From the NCBI GenBank assembly GCA_047630275.1, contig JBLHVN010000001.1, positions 434,001 through 498,000 of the forward strand: DNA of 64,000 nucleotides. The letters are read 5' to 3'. The stretch is from GCA-2720865 sp047630275 (lineage in GTDB: Bacteria; Bdellovibrionota; Bacteriovoracia; Bacteriovoracales; Bacteriovoracaceae). Both the position numbers and the translations under genes were made by a program. Positions 15,765-25,200 of the stretch are shown here, piece by piece. The stretch's first letter is position 1, and each line of letters starts with the position of its first letter. The notes beneath the pieces were generated by a model. That model ran no database searches. It saw nothing but the letters and a program-made list of their open reading frames with translations, and was not told where the DNA came from.

Positions 15765-18700
15765 TTAGTTGCCGAGGTATTCTGGAAAGATTTCCCAAAA
15801 GAGTCTTGGCACATCACCTTCTAGGTGAATCCATGGATCGCTTGAAACTAGCTCGGTACTTGAAGAAACTACTGATGGGTTATAAAGATCTTCGTATCCA
15901 ATGACGTCTGCGCCAGTTATGACTTCATCAGAATTAGAAGCATATGTATTCTTAGCTTGGGTACCGCTATCAACAAGAGTAAAAGCACCATTAGCAAAAT
16001 AACTAGCGGTTGATCCTGTTACAGTACCGCAGTTGGCATAAGTATTGTAAACAATTGGAGTAACAGAGAGTTTTCCAGCAAAGCATCCTGCTGAATCCCC
16101 ACCTGCAGTTGAAGTTGAAACAGACAATGATTCAGCATAATTTCCATAGGACTTTGGAGTTGTCGTATTTCCATCTATATGCCCAGCAAACCCTCCAGCA
16201 TTACAGCCTGTATTACTACAGGTCACGTCACCTTTTGCAAAAGAGGTTCTTATGATCCCATTTCTATGAAGTCCAACAAAGCCTCCAGCACTATTAAGTG
16301 AATCTATTTGAGAGGTAAGTGTACTTCCTGCATAAGCCATTTCCATATGAAGATGATCTAGCTCTCCTACGATCCCGCCGGCATTTCCATCCGTACCTAA
16401 AACATCACCGTTAAATGTTAAAACGGCAAAGTCTAAATATCTTGTGTTCCCGCCAGCTAACGGACCACCACCGATAACACCAAATAGTCCACCTGTTCCG
16501 GTTGTAGAACCACTTCGAGAAACGGTTCCTTGAAAGCTTGAACGAATGACATGAGAATTTTGATTAGTTAGGTACATACTTCCGATTAGACCGCCAGCTT
16601 TAAAGGCGCCCCCTTGAGTAATGCTTCCATTAGTGACATGAACTTTATAGGCTTTGAAGGCCATGCGGTGATCATGTGTACTTCCCGCTGAACCTGAATC
16701 AGTTACAGTTCCAACTAGAGTTCCAACATCACCAAAGCTTGTGGAAAAAGAGACATTATCAATGTAAAGGGCATTACCAGAAGAATCTCCAAAGATTTCA
16801 AAGTCTTCTACTTGTCCCATGCCATAGTTTGTATCAAAGCTCATCTTTCTAAAGAGACCTAAAGCTTCAGAACCTCCGACATCAGTACAATTGATATCAC
16901 TAATATAGAAATTACTACCTTTGAGGTTTCCAATAAAGGGATTGGTGTTGCTGCCAATAGGCTCAAAACCTGATCCGCAATCTGCTCCACCGAAACTAAT
17001 ATCTGCTCCGAGTTTGAAAGTCTTTTTCATATACTCTGGTGTGTCACCAATGGCATTCCACTGAGCTGCGGTTGTTAAGATGATGGGATCAAAGATGGAT
17101 CCAGTATAGGATTCTCCTACACTTTTAAGTTTCTCTGCATAATTAAGTTCTACTGGAGTGGAACTGTCGATATCATCCCATGTAGTGGCTACGAAGTTAG
17201 TTAGGTTAGACCTATCTACGATTTGAGCACTTGTTAAGTATCCACCTGTGCCTGTAGGACAGTCAGCATCTGAGTCTGATCCTGATTCATAGAAAGTATC
17301 TGTTAATGTACCACCAACAACTTGCCCTATACATTCTTTTCCTGCGGGTAAGACTCCTGAAGCGAAGGCCCTATTTATAGTTGTTGTTAAAGAATTACCA
17401 ATCAAACCACCAACATCGGCGCCAGTTCCTGTAACGGTTCCTCTGTAAAAAGAATCCGTAATAGTAGGCTTATCAGATCGTCCAATGAAACCACCTACTT
17501 TACCTGCAGAGGGGGCCAGCACGTCGGCTTCAGAGAAAGATTCAGTTATGTTTAATGTGCCTGCAATATTGTTATTTACAAACCCAATGAAGCCGCCAAC
17601 GTTTGCAGTGGTTAAGCCGCTAGAACTTGAGACATCAGATTTAGAGTATGACTTTTTAATGTCTATTGTGCCAGTGGCGTCATTAAGAAAAGCTCTCCCT
17701 GCAAAACCACCGCAATCTGTTACACAATCAATAGGGGCTAAGCTTCTATTGTTCTCTAAAGTTATAGTAGCACTTGGTGTTGCATTATAAATATCACCGA
17801 CAAATCCACCGGCATTAATGCCTGAGTCATGATTTACATAAACGTTAGAGATGTTTCCATCAATGATAGGGGCTGAAGCATTATTTACCGAGAGGGACCC
17901 GGCAAATCCACCTATACCATTACCTGAAGCATATATAGAGCCAGTTGATTTACTGTCGATGACTCTTGAGTTTTGGGCCTCTCCAACAACGCCACCAATA
18001 TAATTGTATGTGGTTGAGAACCTAAGACCAGCGGTGCCAATGCTTAATCCTTCAACAACGACTCCGTAGATCTCAGTGTCCTGAGTAGAAATAGATCCAA
18101 CAGCGCCGCCAAGATTATTGCCAATCTCTCCGCCGGCCTTGGGTTGGATGCTGATACTTGAAACCTTTGAAATTCTAAGATAACTACCTGAGTTCATCTT
18201 CCCGAATATTCCACCTACATTTGAATACTGATCATCCACTGTAATGGTTACGTCGTTGAGTTGAGTAGCATGGATTTGAATGGGAGTTCCTGCTGTCGCT
18301 ACATTACTAATCCCAAAAAGGCCCCCAACTCCGCTGTATGATCCAGCCGATCTGGTTAGATCGATATCAATTGATTTACCTTGAATGCCTGTTATTAAGG
18401 TATCAGGGGAGAGGTAACCGGCCAGTGCTCCAACAGCACTTGAATCGGTAACGTCTATGTCTATATTAGCTAGAGTTAGATCTTCAACACTCGTAGTACC
18501 AGCACTTCCGTTGATATGATCAAAAACTCCAAGTGATGGGCGGTTAGTCGCCACAAAGGTTATATTAGAAATGCTATGGTTGTTTCCGTGAAGTTGACCA
18601 GTAAAGGTCCCTGAAACCAGGCTCGTTGCAAAAGGGCCTAGAAGGCTAAAGTCTAGGTCTCTATTGAGTTGATAAGTTCCGGCTAAATTAGCTTCAATTC

Positions 18701-19622
18701 CAGAAGCTCCTTCAAACTGAGCTTCAGTACAAATAATATATTCACTAGAGGCGAGGTAAGGGGCAGGTCCTGTACCATCTCCATGGAGGCATGGATCATT
18801 ATGTATTCTTAAATCATTTGGATTGCCATCTCCTTGGGCAGTTCCGCTTTCTATTCGCGCCGCAAAGGGCTGAGAAAGTCCGGCGTAGGCATTGATTACT
18901 TCTACATCTTGAGAGGTTCCTGTACAGCCAGCTCCATCAAAGAGCCTAACTCTAATAGGAAAAGAGTTATCAAACCAACCAATGATGGGAATTCTTAGTT
19001 CACCACCAGTGTCGACCATTTCAGGAACACCACTTGGTGTATCTGCGTCTATACATCGAGTTGTTAAACCTGGACCACCAAATGGTCCATCAGGTAATTG
19101 AACTTGAAAGGATTCAGCCACGGAAGGAGTACAAGCTTGATCATCATCATGGACTTCTTTATCTGTTAAGCATCTGAAGGGCCTAAATATCTTAGGCTCA
19201 CCATTTACTTCTTTAGTTTCAGAATTCCCAAAGAATTCATCACTACAACCTAGGTTGCTCAAGGTTATATCGATAGCGACTTCACCACCAAAAAGAGCAA
19301 TCGGATTAGAGACGCCACAAAAGGTATCACCTTCCATAACCTGACCAGTTCCATTGCCTGTTGATCCATCCCAAGTGATGGCCGCAAATTCCCAAACTCC
19401 ATTAGGAACAGTTAGAGAGCCTTGTCCAGAATAGGTTAAATTGATGGTGTCACCAGTAGAGGTATTGTAACCAAAGATCTTTGTCCCACCGGTCATTCCA
19501 GGAATACCACTAGCAATCCCCCCTAGTATAACTAGGTTTGCTTTGGTGACCTTAGCTCCTTTTCCACCACAGGCGGCAAGGATAAAGATCATAAGGAATA
19601 GGGAAAGCTTCTTTAAGTTCAT
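15765..19622 (-). CDS. Large surface lipoprotein with GLUG-like repeats
   Basis: A 1285-residue protein with a lipoprotein signal peptide ending in the lipobox LAAC at about residue 18, so it should be acylated and exported. After an N-terminal beta-rich domain (residues about 20-275, several paired cysteines) come many short repeats built on G-G-x-x-G (for example VGGLIGNSL, VGGFIGRSD, GGFAGH, AGGIVGEL), the style of the GLUG motif seen in adhesins and autotransporters, which forms a beta-helix. A spacer near residue 850 (LTTAAQWNAIGDTPEYMKKT) restarts the pattern, so there are two repeat blocks. It probably acts as a surface adhesin or structural protein; the ligand is unknown. Reads towards the ole operon. 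Confidence 0.8.
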   Translation of the reverse strand: MNLKKLSLFLMIFILAACGGKGAKVTKANLVILGGIASGIPGMTGGTKIFGYNTSTGDTINLTYSGQGSLTVPNGVWEFAAITWDGSTGNGTGQVMEGDTFCGVSNPIALFGGEVAIDITLSNLGCSDEFFGNSETKEVNGEPKIFRPFRCLTDKEVHDDDQACTPSVAESFQVQLPDGPFGGPGLTTRCIDADTPSGVPEMVDTGGELRIPIIGWFDNSFPIRVRLFDGAGCTGTSQDVEVINAYAGLSQPFAARIESGTAQGDGNPNDLRIHNDPCLHGDGTGPAPYLASSEYIICTEAQFEGASGIEANLAGTYQLNRDLDFSLLGPFATSLVSGTFTGQLHGNNHSISNITFVATNRPSLGVFDHINGSAGTTSVEDLTLANIDIDVTDSSAVGALAGYLSPDTLITGIQGKSIDIDLTRSAGSYSGVGGLFGISNVATAGTPIQIHATQLNDVTITVDDQYSNVGGIFGKMNSGSYLRISKVSSISIQPKAGGEIGNNLGGAVGSISTQDTEIYGVVVEGLSIGTAGLRFSTTYNYIGGVVGEAQNSRVIDSKSTGSIYASGNGIGGFAGSLSVNNASAPIIDGNISNVYVNHDSGINAGGFVGDIYNATPSATITLENNRSLAPIDCVTDCGGFAGRAFLNDATGTIDIKKSYSKSDVSSSSGLTTANVGGFIGFVNNNIAGTLNITESFSEADVLAPSAGKVGGFIGRSDKPTITDSFYRGTVTGTGADVGGLIGNSLTTTINRAFASGVLPAGKECIGQVVGGTLTDTFYESGSDSDADCPTGTGGYLTSAQIVDRSNLTNFVATTWDDIDSSTPVELNYAEKLKSVGESYTGSIFDPIILTTAAQWNAIGDTPEYMKKTFKLGADISFGGADCGSGFEPIGSNTNPFIGNLKGSNFYISDINCTDVGGSEALGLFRKMSFDTNYGMGQVEDFEIFGDSSGNALYIDNVSFSTSFGDVGTLVGTVTDSGSAGSTHDHRMAFKAYKVHVTNGSITQGGAFKAGGLIGSMYLTNQNSHVIRSSFQGTVSRSGSTTGTGGLFGVIGGGPLAGGNTRYLDFAVLTFNGDVLGTDGNAGGIVGELDHLHMEMAYAGSTLTSQIDSLNSAGGFVGLHRNGIIRTSFAKGDVTCSNTGCNAGGFAGHIDGNTTTPKSYGNYAESLSVSTSTAGGDSAGCFAGKLSVTPIVYNTYANCGTVTGSTASYFANGAFTLVDSGTQAKNTYASNSDEVITGADVIGYEDLYNPSVVSSSTELVSSDPWIHLEGDVPRLFWEIFPEYLGN

Positions 19623-19811
19623 AAAAAATTGACCTCAATGCTACTTCTTTTCGTCATTTCTAGATCTAATTTTAATCCCTCCCAGCCTTTTGGAAGTAAA
19701 CTTGAGAAAATAATTTTTAATGCCTTTAAAAATAGAGACTTACAAAAGAATGAGAAAATGTGGAAAAAGAGATATCTGAAAATACGCCCAAATTAATGGG
19801 CGTTTATTACT

Positions 19812-20657
19812 CTAGTGAACCGAAATCTTTACGGACATTGCTTTATGATCCGACCCTTCAATATTCCCAAAGACATGAGAGTCATCAACCCTTGCGCCCT
19901 TAACAAAGATATAATCAAGATACTTTCCAAAGGTCTTCATTCTTTCATGACCGTTATCAAACTTAACCTCAGTCATACCAGCATCCTTTGCAAACTCATG
20001 AAGGTACTTCATCTTTTTCTTAGACCAAGTATTGAAGTCTCCTGCCATAACGGCGGGACCGTCGTGAGCGGCAAAGACCTTAGCTACATTCTTTAATTGG
20101 TGGCGCAGCTTCTTTGAACTGACAAAGTTAATCGCGTGGATATTTCCTGTAAGAAGAGTCTTACTTGTTCCTTCTAGGGCGTACTCAGTGAAGAGGACCA
20201 TCTTAGGTGTTTTAATAAAAGGTTCTCTATAATGAGAGCGCTGCCAAAATATTCTTAGAGGTTCAATCTTGGCGGCCGTTCCTACTCCCGTAGGGGTATC
20301 ACTCTTTTTAGTGTCTATAAAGGAAGTCGCCATATGGTAACTAAAGAGCTTATCTTCATAAAAGGTCTCAAGCATTTGGTGATCAAGCCAAAGCTCCTGA
20401 AGAATGAGGATGTCATAATTAGGTGTTAGGTTTTCATAGTCCCGCTTCCAATCTGGCTTATCTCCTTTGTACATATTCCAGACAAAGACATCGATAGCGT
20501 TAGGGTTCAAAGTATTAGAAGTGACAAATTCTTTACGATCGCTATTGATGCTAATCATGACTTCATCATTTTCTGGAACCTGCCAGCGCCAAGCATTGGC
20601 ATTAGCACTCACAAGAATGAGGCATGCAATTAGTGTGAAACGAGTAAAGCGGTTCAT
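19812..20657 (-). CDS. Secreted endonuclease/exonuclease/phosphatase-family protein (copy 1)
   Basis: A 281-residue protein with a signal peptide (MNRFTRFTLIACLILVSANANA). The fold blocks of the EEP superfamily are visible: VWNMYKG (Asn), LILQELWLD (metal-binding Glu), MAGDFNTW (Asp/Asn) and GSDHKAM (catalytic His). EEP enzymes cut phosphodiesters or phosphomonoesters in DNA, lipids (sphingomyelinase) or inositol phosphates; the target here is not clear. A paralogue lies head-to-head to the right. The two share blocks such as REPFIKTPKMVLFT/REPVINTPKMVLFT and are probably both exported. Confidence 0.85.
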   Translation of the reverse strand: MNRFTRFTLIACLILVSANANAWRWQVPENDEVMISINSDRKEFVTSNTLNPNAIDVFVWNMYKGDKPDWKRDYENLTPNYDILILQELWLDHQMLETFYEDKLFSYHMATSFIDTKKSDTPTGVGTAAKIEPLRIFWQRSHYREPFIKTPKMVLFTEYALEGTSKTLLTGNIHAINFVSSKKLRHQLKNVAKVFAAHDGPAVMAGDFNTWSKKKMKYLHEFAKDAGMTEVKFDNGHERMKTFGKYLDYIFVKGARVDDSHVFGNIEGSDHKAMSVKISVH

Positions 20658-20747
20658 ATTCCTTCCTTAGTATAAAAGACCCATAAATAGTTGTTGCTTA
20701 GCTTATCGGGGCATTGAAAGAGGAAAATGATTAATAATTCCGGAGTC

Positions 20748-20773
20748 TTAGGTACCGGTAAAAAGTTACCTAA
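20748..20773. promoter_or_regulatory. Inverted repeat between the two divergent EEP genes
   Basis: TTAGGTA (20748-20754) is matched by TACCTAA (20767-20773), with an intervening GGTACC-like core. It lies between the divergent starts, so it could be an operator for both, or one more member of the GGTAC-containing repeat family in this window. Confidence 0.3.
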
Positions 20774-20841
20774 ATCTTGGTAAATCTGTGTTTTCTTTGA
20801 GATTCTTAAGCATCATTAATTTAAATTTGAAGGAAACCAAC

Positions 20842-21693
20842 ATGCTTAAGAAAAATATCATGGCCCTTTTGCTGGCCACTCTTTTTAGTCAAGCTTCTAT
20901 GGCGCAAAATTTTGGTGGAGACATTTGGGATAGCCTCAATATCTTTGTTCCAAAACATAAAGATATTATGACCACAATTGGTGAGCCAAATAGATCAAAG
21001 CTTGATCCAGAAAATATAAAGATCCTTGTTTGGAATATGTACAAAGGTCAAAACGAATCTTGGCAAAACGACTTTAAGTCTCTCGCCGAAGATAGAGATA
21101 TTCTTCTTCTTCAAGAAATGTATTTAGACGAAAAAATGATGAGTTCGTTTGAGGAAGATGCTGATCACCAATACCATTTAGCCACTTCTTTTATCTATAG
21201 AAAAGGTCAGATTAGAACAGGTGTTACGTCAGCTTCAAAGATAAAAGCCAGCAATGTTTTTTATCAGCAATCAGTTGTTCGCGAGCCAGTGATCAATACT
21301 CCTAAAATGGTTCTTTTTACAACTTACCCTATAGCGGGAAGTGATAAAGATCTTCTTACTATTAATATTCACGCCATTAATTTTGTCTCAACTGAAGGTC
21401 TTGCTAGACAGATCAAAGACGTTGAAGAAGTCATGCAAACATATGATGGGCCTATTGTTTTCGCTGGGGATTTTAATACTTGGTCTCCTGGGAAATTTAA
21501 TTTCGTTCGCATGATGGCCGTGAGAAATAACTTAAAAGAAGTTAAGTTTAGTAATGATCAGCGAATGATCAAGTTTGGTCTTCCTCTTGATTATGTATTC
21601 TACCGCGGGCTTGAACTTAAGAGTGAGACTGTTTGGGGCGAGCTTGAGGGTGCTGATCATAAGGCGATGGAAGTTGTCTTTAAAGTAAATTAG
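20842..21693 (+). CDS. Secreted endonuclease/exonuclease/phosphatase-family protein (copy 2)
   Basis: Start at the ATG at 20842 after GAAGGA, giving about 283 residues with a signal peptide ending near ASMAQ; the frame is open further upstream without a ribosome site. EEP motifs: LVWNMYKGQ, LLLQEMYLDE, FAGDFNTW and GADHKAM. It is a divergent paralogue of the gene to the left, transcribed away from it. The last ten codons (KAMEVVFKVN and stop) are repeated three more times downstream in a 109-bp tandem array, so the gene's 3' end has been duplicated or shuffled. Substrate unknown; nuclease or phospholipase-type hydrolysis outside the cytoplasm is likely. Confidence 0.87.
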   Translation: MLKKNIMALLLATLFSQASMAQNFGGDIWDSLNIFVPKHKDIMTTIGEPNRSKLDPENIKILVWNMYKGQNESWQNDFKSLAEDRDILLLQEMYLDEKMMSSFEEDADHQYHLATSFIYRKGQIRTGVTSASKIKASNVFYQQSVVREPVINTPKMVLFTTYPIAGSDKDLLTINIHAINFVSTEGLARQIKDVEEVMQTYDGPIVFAGDFNTWSPGKFNFVRMMAVRNNLKEVKFSNDQRMIKFGLPLDYVFYRGLELKSETVWGELEGADHKAMEVVFKVN

Positions 21694-22020
21694 GCTTCAC
21701 TGTTCGGTCCATCCTGGACCTCTCTGCGTTGTTCGGCTTCATCGGCTGTCCTGCCGATGCCGCCTCCAAAAGGCGATGGAAGTTATTTTTAAAGTGAACT
21801 AGGCTTCACTGCTCGGTCCATCCTGGACCTCTCTGCGTTGTTCGGCTTCATCGGCTGTCCTGCCGATGCCGCCTCCAAAAGGCGATGGAAGTTGTCTTTA
21901 AAGTAAATTAGGCTTCACTGTTCGGTCCATCCTGGACCTCTCTGCGTTGTTCGGCTTCATCGGCTGTCCTGCCGATGCCGCCTCCAAAAGGCGATGGAAG
22001 TTGTTTTCGCAGTTAAGTAG
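21661..22020 (+). repeat. 109-bp tandem repeat re-encoding the end of the EEP gene
   Basis: Units begin at 21661, 21770, 21879 and (partial) 21988, each exactly 109 bases apart. Every unit opens with an in-phase copy of the last ten codons and stop of the EEP gene: KAMEVVFKVN, KAMEVIFKVN, KAMEVVFKVN and KAMEVVFAVK. Units 1 and 3 are identical over the part compared; unit 2 differs mostly at third codon positions. The remaining 76 bases are GC-rich and hold three hairpins: GGTCC/GGACC (21706-21720), CATCGGC/GCCGATG (21740-21759) and CGCCT/AGGCG (21761-21775). Confidence 0.93.
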
Positions 22021-22267
22021 TCCACTTCGATATTTCAGATACTTAATCGGGCATCTGCCTTCTTTTATTTGCAGTTTTTATAAAGCTTAATTTTCTTAAT
22101 ATATACCTTAACTTTTCTTATGAAATAACCCTATGTAAGTCACTGACATTATTCATAAAGGAAATATAGGTTTCATTTCAAACTAATAGGAAATATTTTC
22201 TTTAAACGGCCTTAAAATTTAAATAGCTACTAAGAAGTTCCGATAAGGAACAACGGAGTTATTTAAA
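22021..22267. other. Gene-free stretch between tandem array and giant protease gene
   Basis: AT-rich intergenic DNA. A weak hairpin CTGC/GCAG followed by TTTTTAT (about 22035-22062) could terminate transcripts coming from the left. The ribosome site CGGAG near 22254 serves the TTG start at 22268. I see no other gene or repeat here. Confidence 0.5.
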
Positions 22268-25200
22268 TTGTATAAGAACTTAATCCTATTTCTGATAATC
22301 ATTTCAACTCTTGGAGTTGAGATGGCGAGTGCTGCCTGTGGTGCAAACACAAGGCAATGGGAAGCGGATGCAGGGTCTGATAATTGGAATACAAATAATA
22401 ACTGGAACGCGGCCAATAGACCAAACTCTGCAGGAGAGAATGCTCTTATTGTTTCAGATTGGTTCTTTCCAAGATACCCAAATAGTACCTACACATTAGG
22501 CTGTATTGACATTCAATCAGGTAAGCTTACGGTGACGAGAAATAGAACTGTAACACTTACGGGGGACTATTTTAGAAACCCAAATACAAACTCTCTTGTT
22601 ATCGGAGGAAATACTTGGGAAGTGTACATGAATGGTACTGCCGTCCAAGAGTTTTTAAACGTTGACCCAATCGCGAGACTTAGAATTGGTAACGGTACAA
22701 CTGTAAATCTAAAAGAAGAATTTAATATAACAAATAGGTTCTTGATAGATGCAGGGGCCGGGAATATTAATATTGAAGATTCAGTAACGATTGATTCGAC
22801 TGCTTCTGATGTTACGATTCCTTCGTCGGCAACTGTAACGGTTCAGTCAGGGGCAATATTCAGAGTCCTAAGAAACCTAACTGTAAATGGAGTGCTAAAA
22901 GTAGAAGCTGGCGGTCTACTTGAAATTGGAAATGGAAGTACCCTAACAGTTGCAGCAGGTGGACTGATTCAGCTCGCTGGATCTCCCGGGAATGTAGCAA
23001 AGGTAGATGCTAACGATGCAGGAAGTTTTACTTTCAATGTGGCTGGAGATTTTAACGCCGAATACTTTAGTATAAATAGAACATCGGCAGCGGGTCTGAA
23101 TGTCACCGGTAATATACAAAAGCTTGATAATGGAGACTTTCATTTTATAGCTACAAATGGTTATGCCATGACCCTTGGCGCTGCTGCAACAATTCCTTCA
23201 ACTTCTTCAAGTGTAGGCTTTTTCGAAGAAGGTGGGACGGGAACCCAAAGAAATGTAAACGCGACTTCTTTTAATGTCTCAAATTTAAGTTTTAGTAATT
23301 GGAGTGGGATTGGAGACACCGCAAATGAAACGGATCCTAATGGAAGAATCTCCTGGGGTACTGAAGCGACACCTAAACTTCAAATTGTCGATAGGGCCGC
23401 GGTAGGAGAACCTCCTTCAACTATTGGAGTTAGTTCCGCTGATACACAATTCATCACAATTGGTTTTTCCATGACTGGATCTGCTACTTCCTCTTCTTAT
23501 ATAGATACGATTCTTTTTACAATTGGCGGTGTTAACAATGCTGCTGATATTTCAGCATTGAAGGTCTATAAAGATGTTAATAGTAACTGTACTTATAATG
23601 CAGGGACGGATACGCAAATAGGTTCTGACTTGGTTCCGATAGGCTCTCCTGCCGAAGCAACTTTAACTCTTGGTGCTACGGATGTTGTAGTCCAAGATAC
23701 GACGGAAAAATGTATCTTTGTTTTCTTGGCAACTTCTGCTTCCGCTCAAGATGGAAGTACCTTAGCTGTTTCAATTGCAAAGACAGATGATATTACTAAT
23801 AGTGAGAACTATGATTGGTCAACTTCCGGAGGACCTCCTTTAGTTGGTGGGTTTGCTGAAATAAATGGATCAAATACTAGAGTTTGGGCCGGGGGCTATG
23901 GAAACCCTACAACAGGTGGCAATTTTGCTCAAAACAATCAGTGGCTCCCAGCTGGCTTTCCAAACTCGACCCTCGATTGTCAGATAGGAGAAGGATATTC
24001 CTTTCCATTCTTTGCTGATACAACGGAGCGCTCATGTTTAAATGCATCTCTTCCCGCTAACGGTAGAATGAGTTGGCAAAATAGAACTACAACTTGGTCA
24101 GTTTATGGATCATTGACTATCGGAAATAATTATACCTTTACCCAAGCGGCTTCTGGGACTCTTGCCTTTAAAGGTGTTGGGAACCAATCCATTTCGGCCG
24201 AGACTGATTTTCCTGGCAATTTAAATATTGCCAACACAGGTGGGTCCGTTTGGCTTAATAATGATTGGGTTGTAAGTGGAAACTTAACAGTTAACTCCGG
24301 TGACTTTGTAGTGACGACAGGGAATACGTTGAGCATTGGTGGATCAGTTACTGTTAATGGCGGTCGATTGATTATTGAACCTGGTGCAACTTTAGAAGTT
24401 GCAGATAACTCGACAGTTACCGTAGGGGCCTCAGGTGAAATTAGGGTTCTTGGAACATCGGGACAAACAGCAAATATCAGAACTGCCTCGACGGCCGAAG
24501 ACTGGAACATGGTTGTAAATGGAACCATTGCAGCTCAGTACTATTCTTTTTCAAACCTTAATACGACTGGTGTAACAATTAATAGCGGTGCAAGTATTGA
24601 TGCTACATACTATCTGCAAAATGGAACATTTTCGTATCCTGTTAACAATACGACGACTTTCTTAACTCTTAATAGACAAATTCCTGGCAACGCCCTTAAC
24701 AATGTGACCTTTGATTCAGGTGGATCCCCAAGAACGGGGATTACAAATATCACAACAAGTGCTGCAGCTGGAACGTTAAATATTACCGACTGGAATGGTG
24801 ATTGGGGCGGAGAATCTTTTGATAGTGATCCGACTTATAATGTTACTTGGGGGACGCAGACTAATACAATTGATGTCACTCAGGATGCAACAACATCAGG
24901 TGGAATGGATCAAGGTTCTACTTACGTCATTGGACGTTTTGCTTTTAAACAAACTCAAGCTGGTGCCTTTAACGATACAGATATTACAGAGCTTGCCTTC
25001 ACATTATACGGCACAGGTGATGGGGCGGATGTAGCACAACTAAAAGCATATTATGAAACAGACTGTAATAGTGCTGGCGGAACTCTTCTTGGAACAGCTA
25101 CTTTTAGTGGAGTTCCTGCGAAGGCTACTATTTCTAATATCACAGGGGCAACAATTTCGGCCCACGCTACTGCTCCTCCTACTGCATGTGTTTATGTAGA

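Noticed and set aside
17485..17790. 101-residue open frame on the plus strand inside the repeat lipoprotein gene
   Set aside because: It is antisense to a well-supported repeat protein, has proline/serine-rich artefact composition and no ribosome site.
21661..22020. CRISPR array, suggested by evenly spaced repeats
   Set aside because: The whole 109-bp unit is repeated with no unique spacers, and no cas genes are present.
24130..24528. 132-residue minus-strand frame inside the giant protease gene
   Set aside because: Opposite to a clear secreted protein with regular codon use; its composition mirrors the repeats on the other strand.
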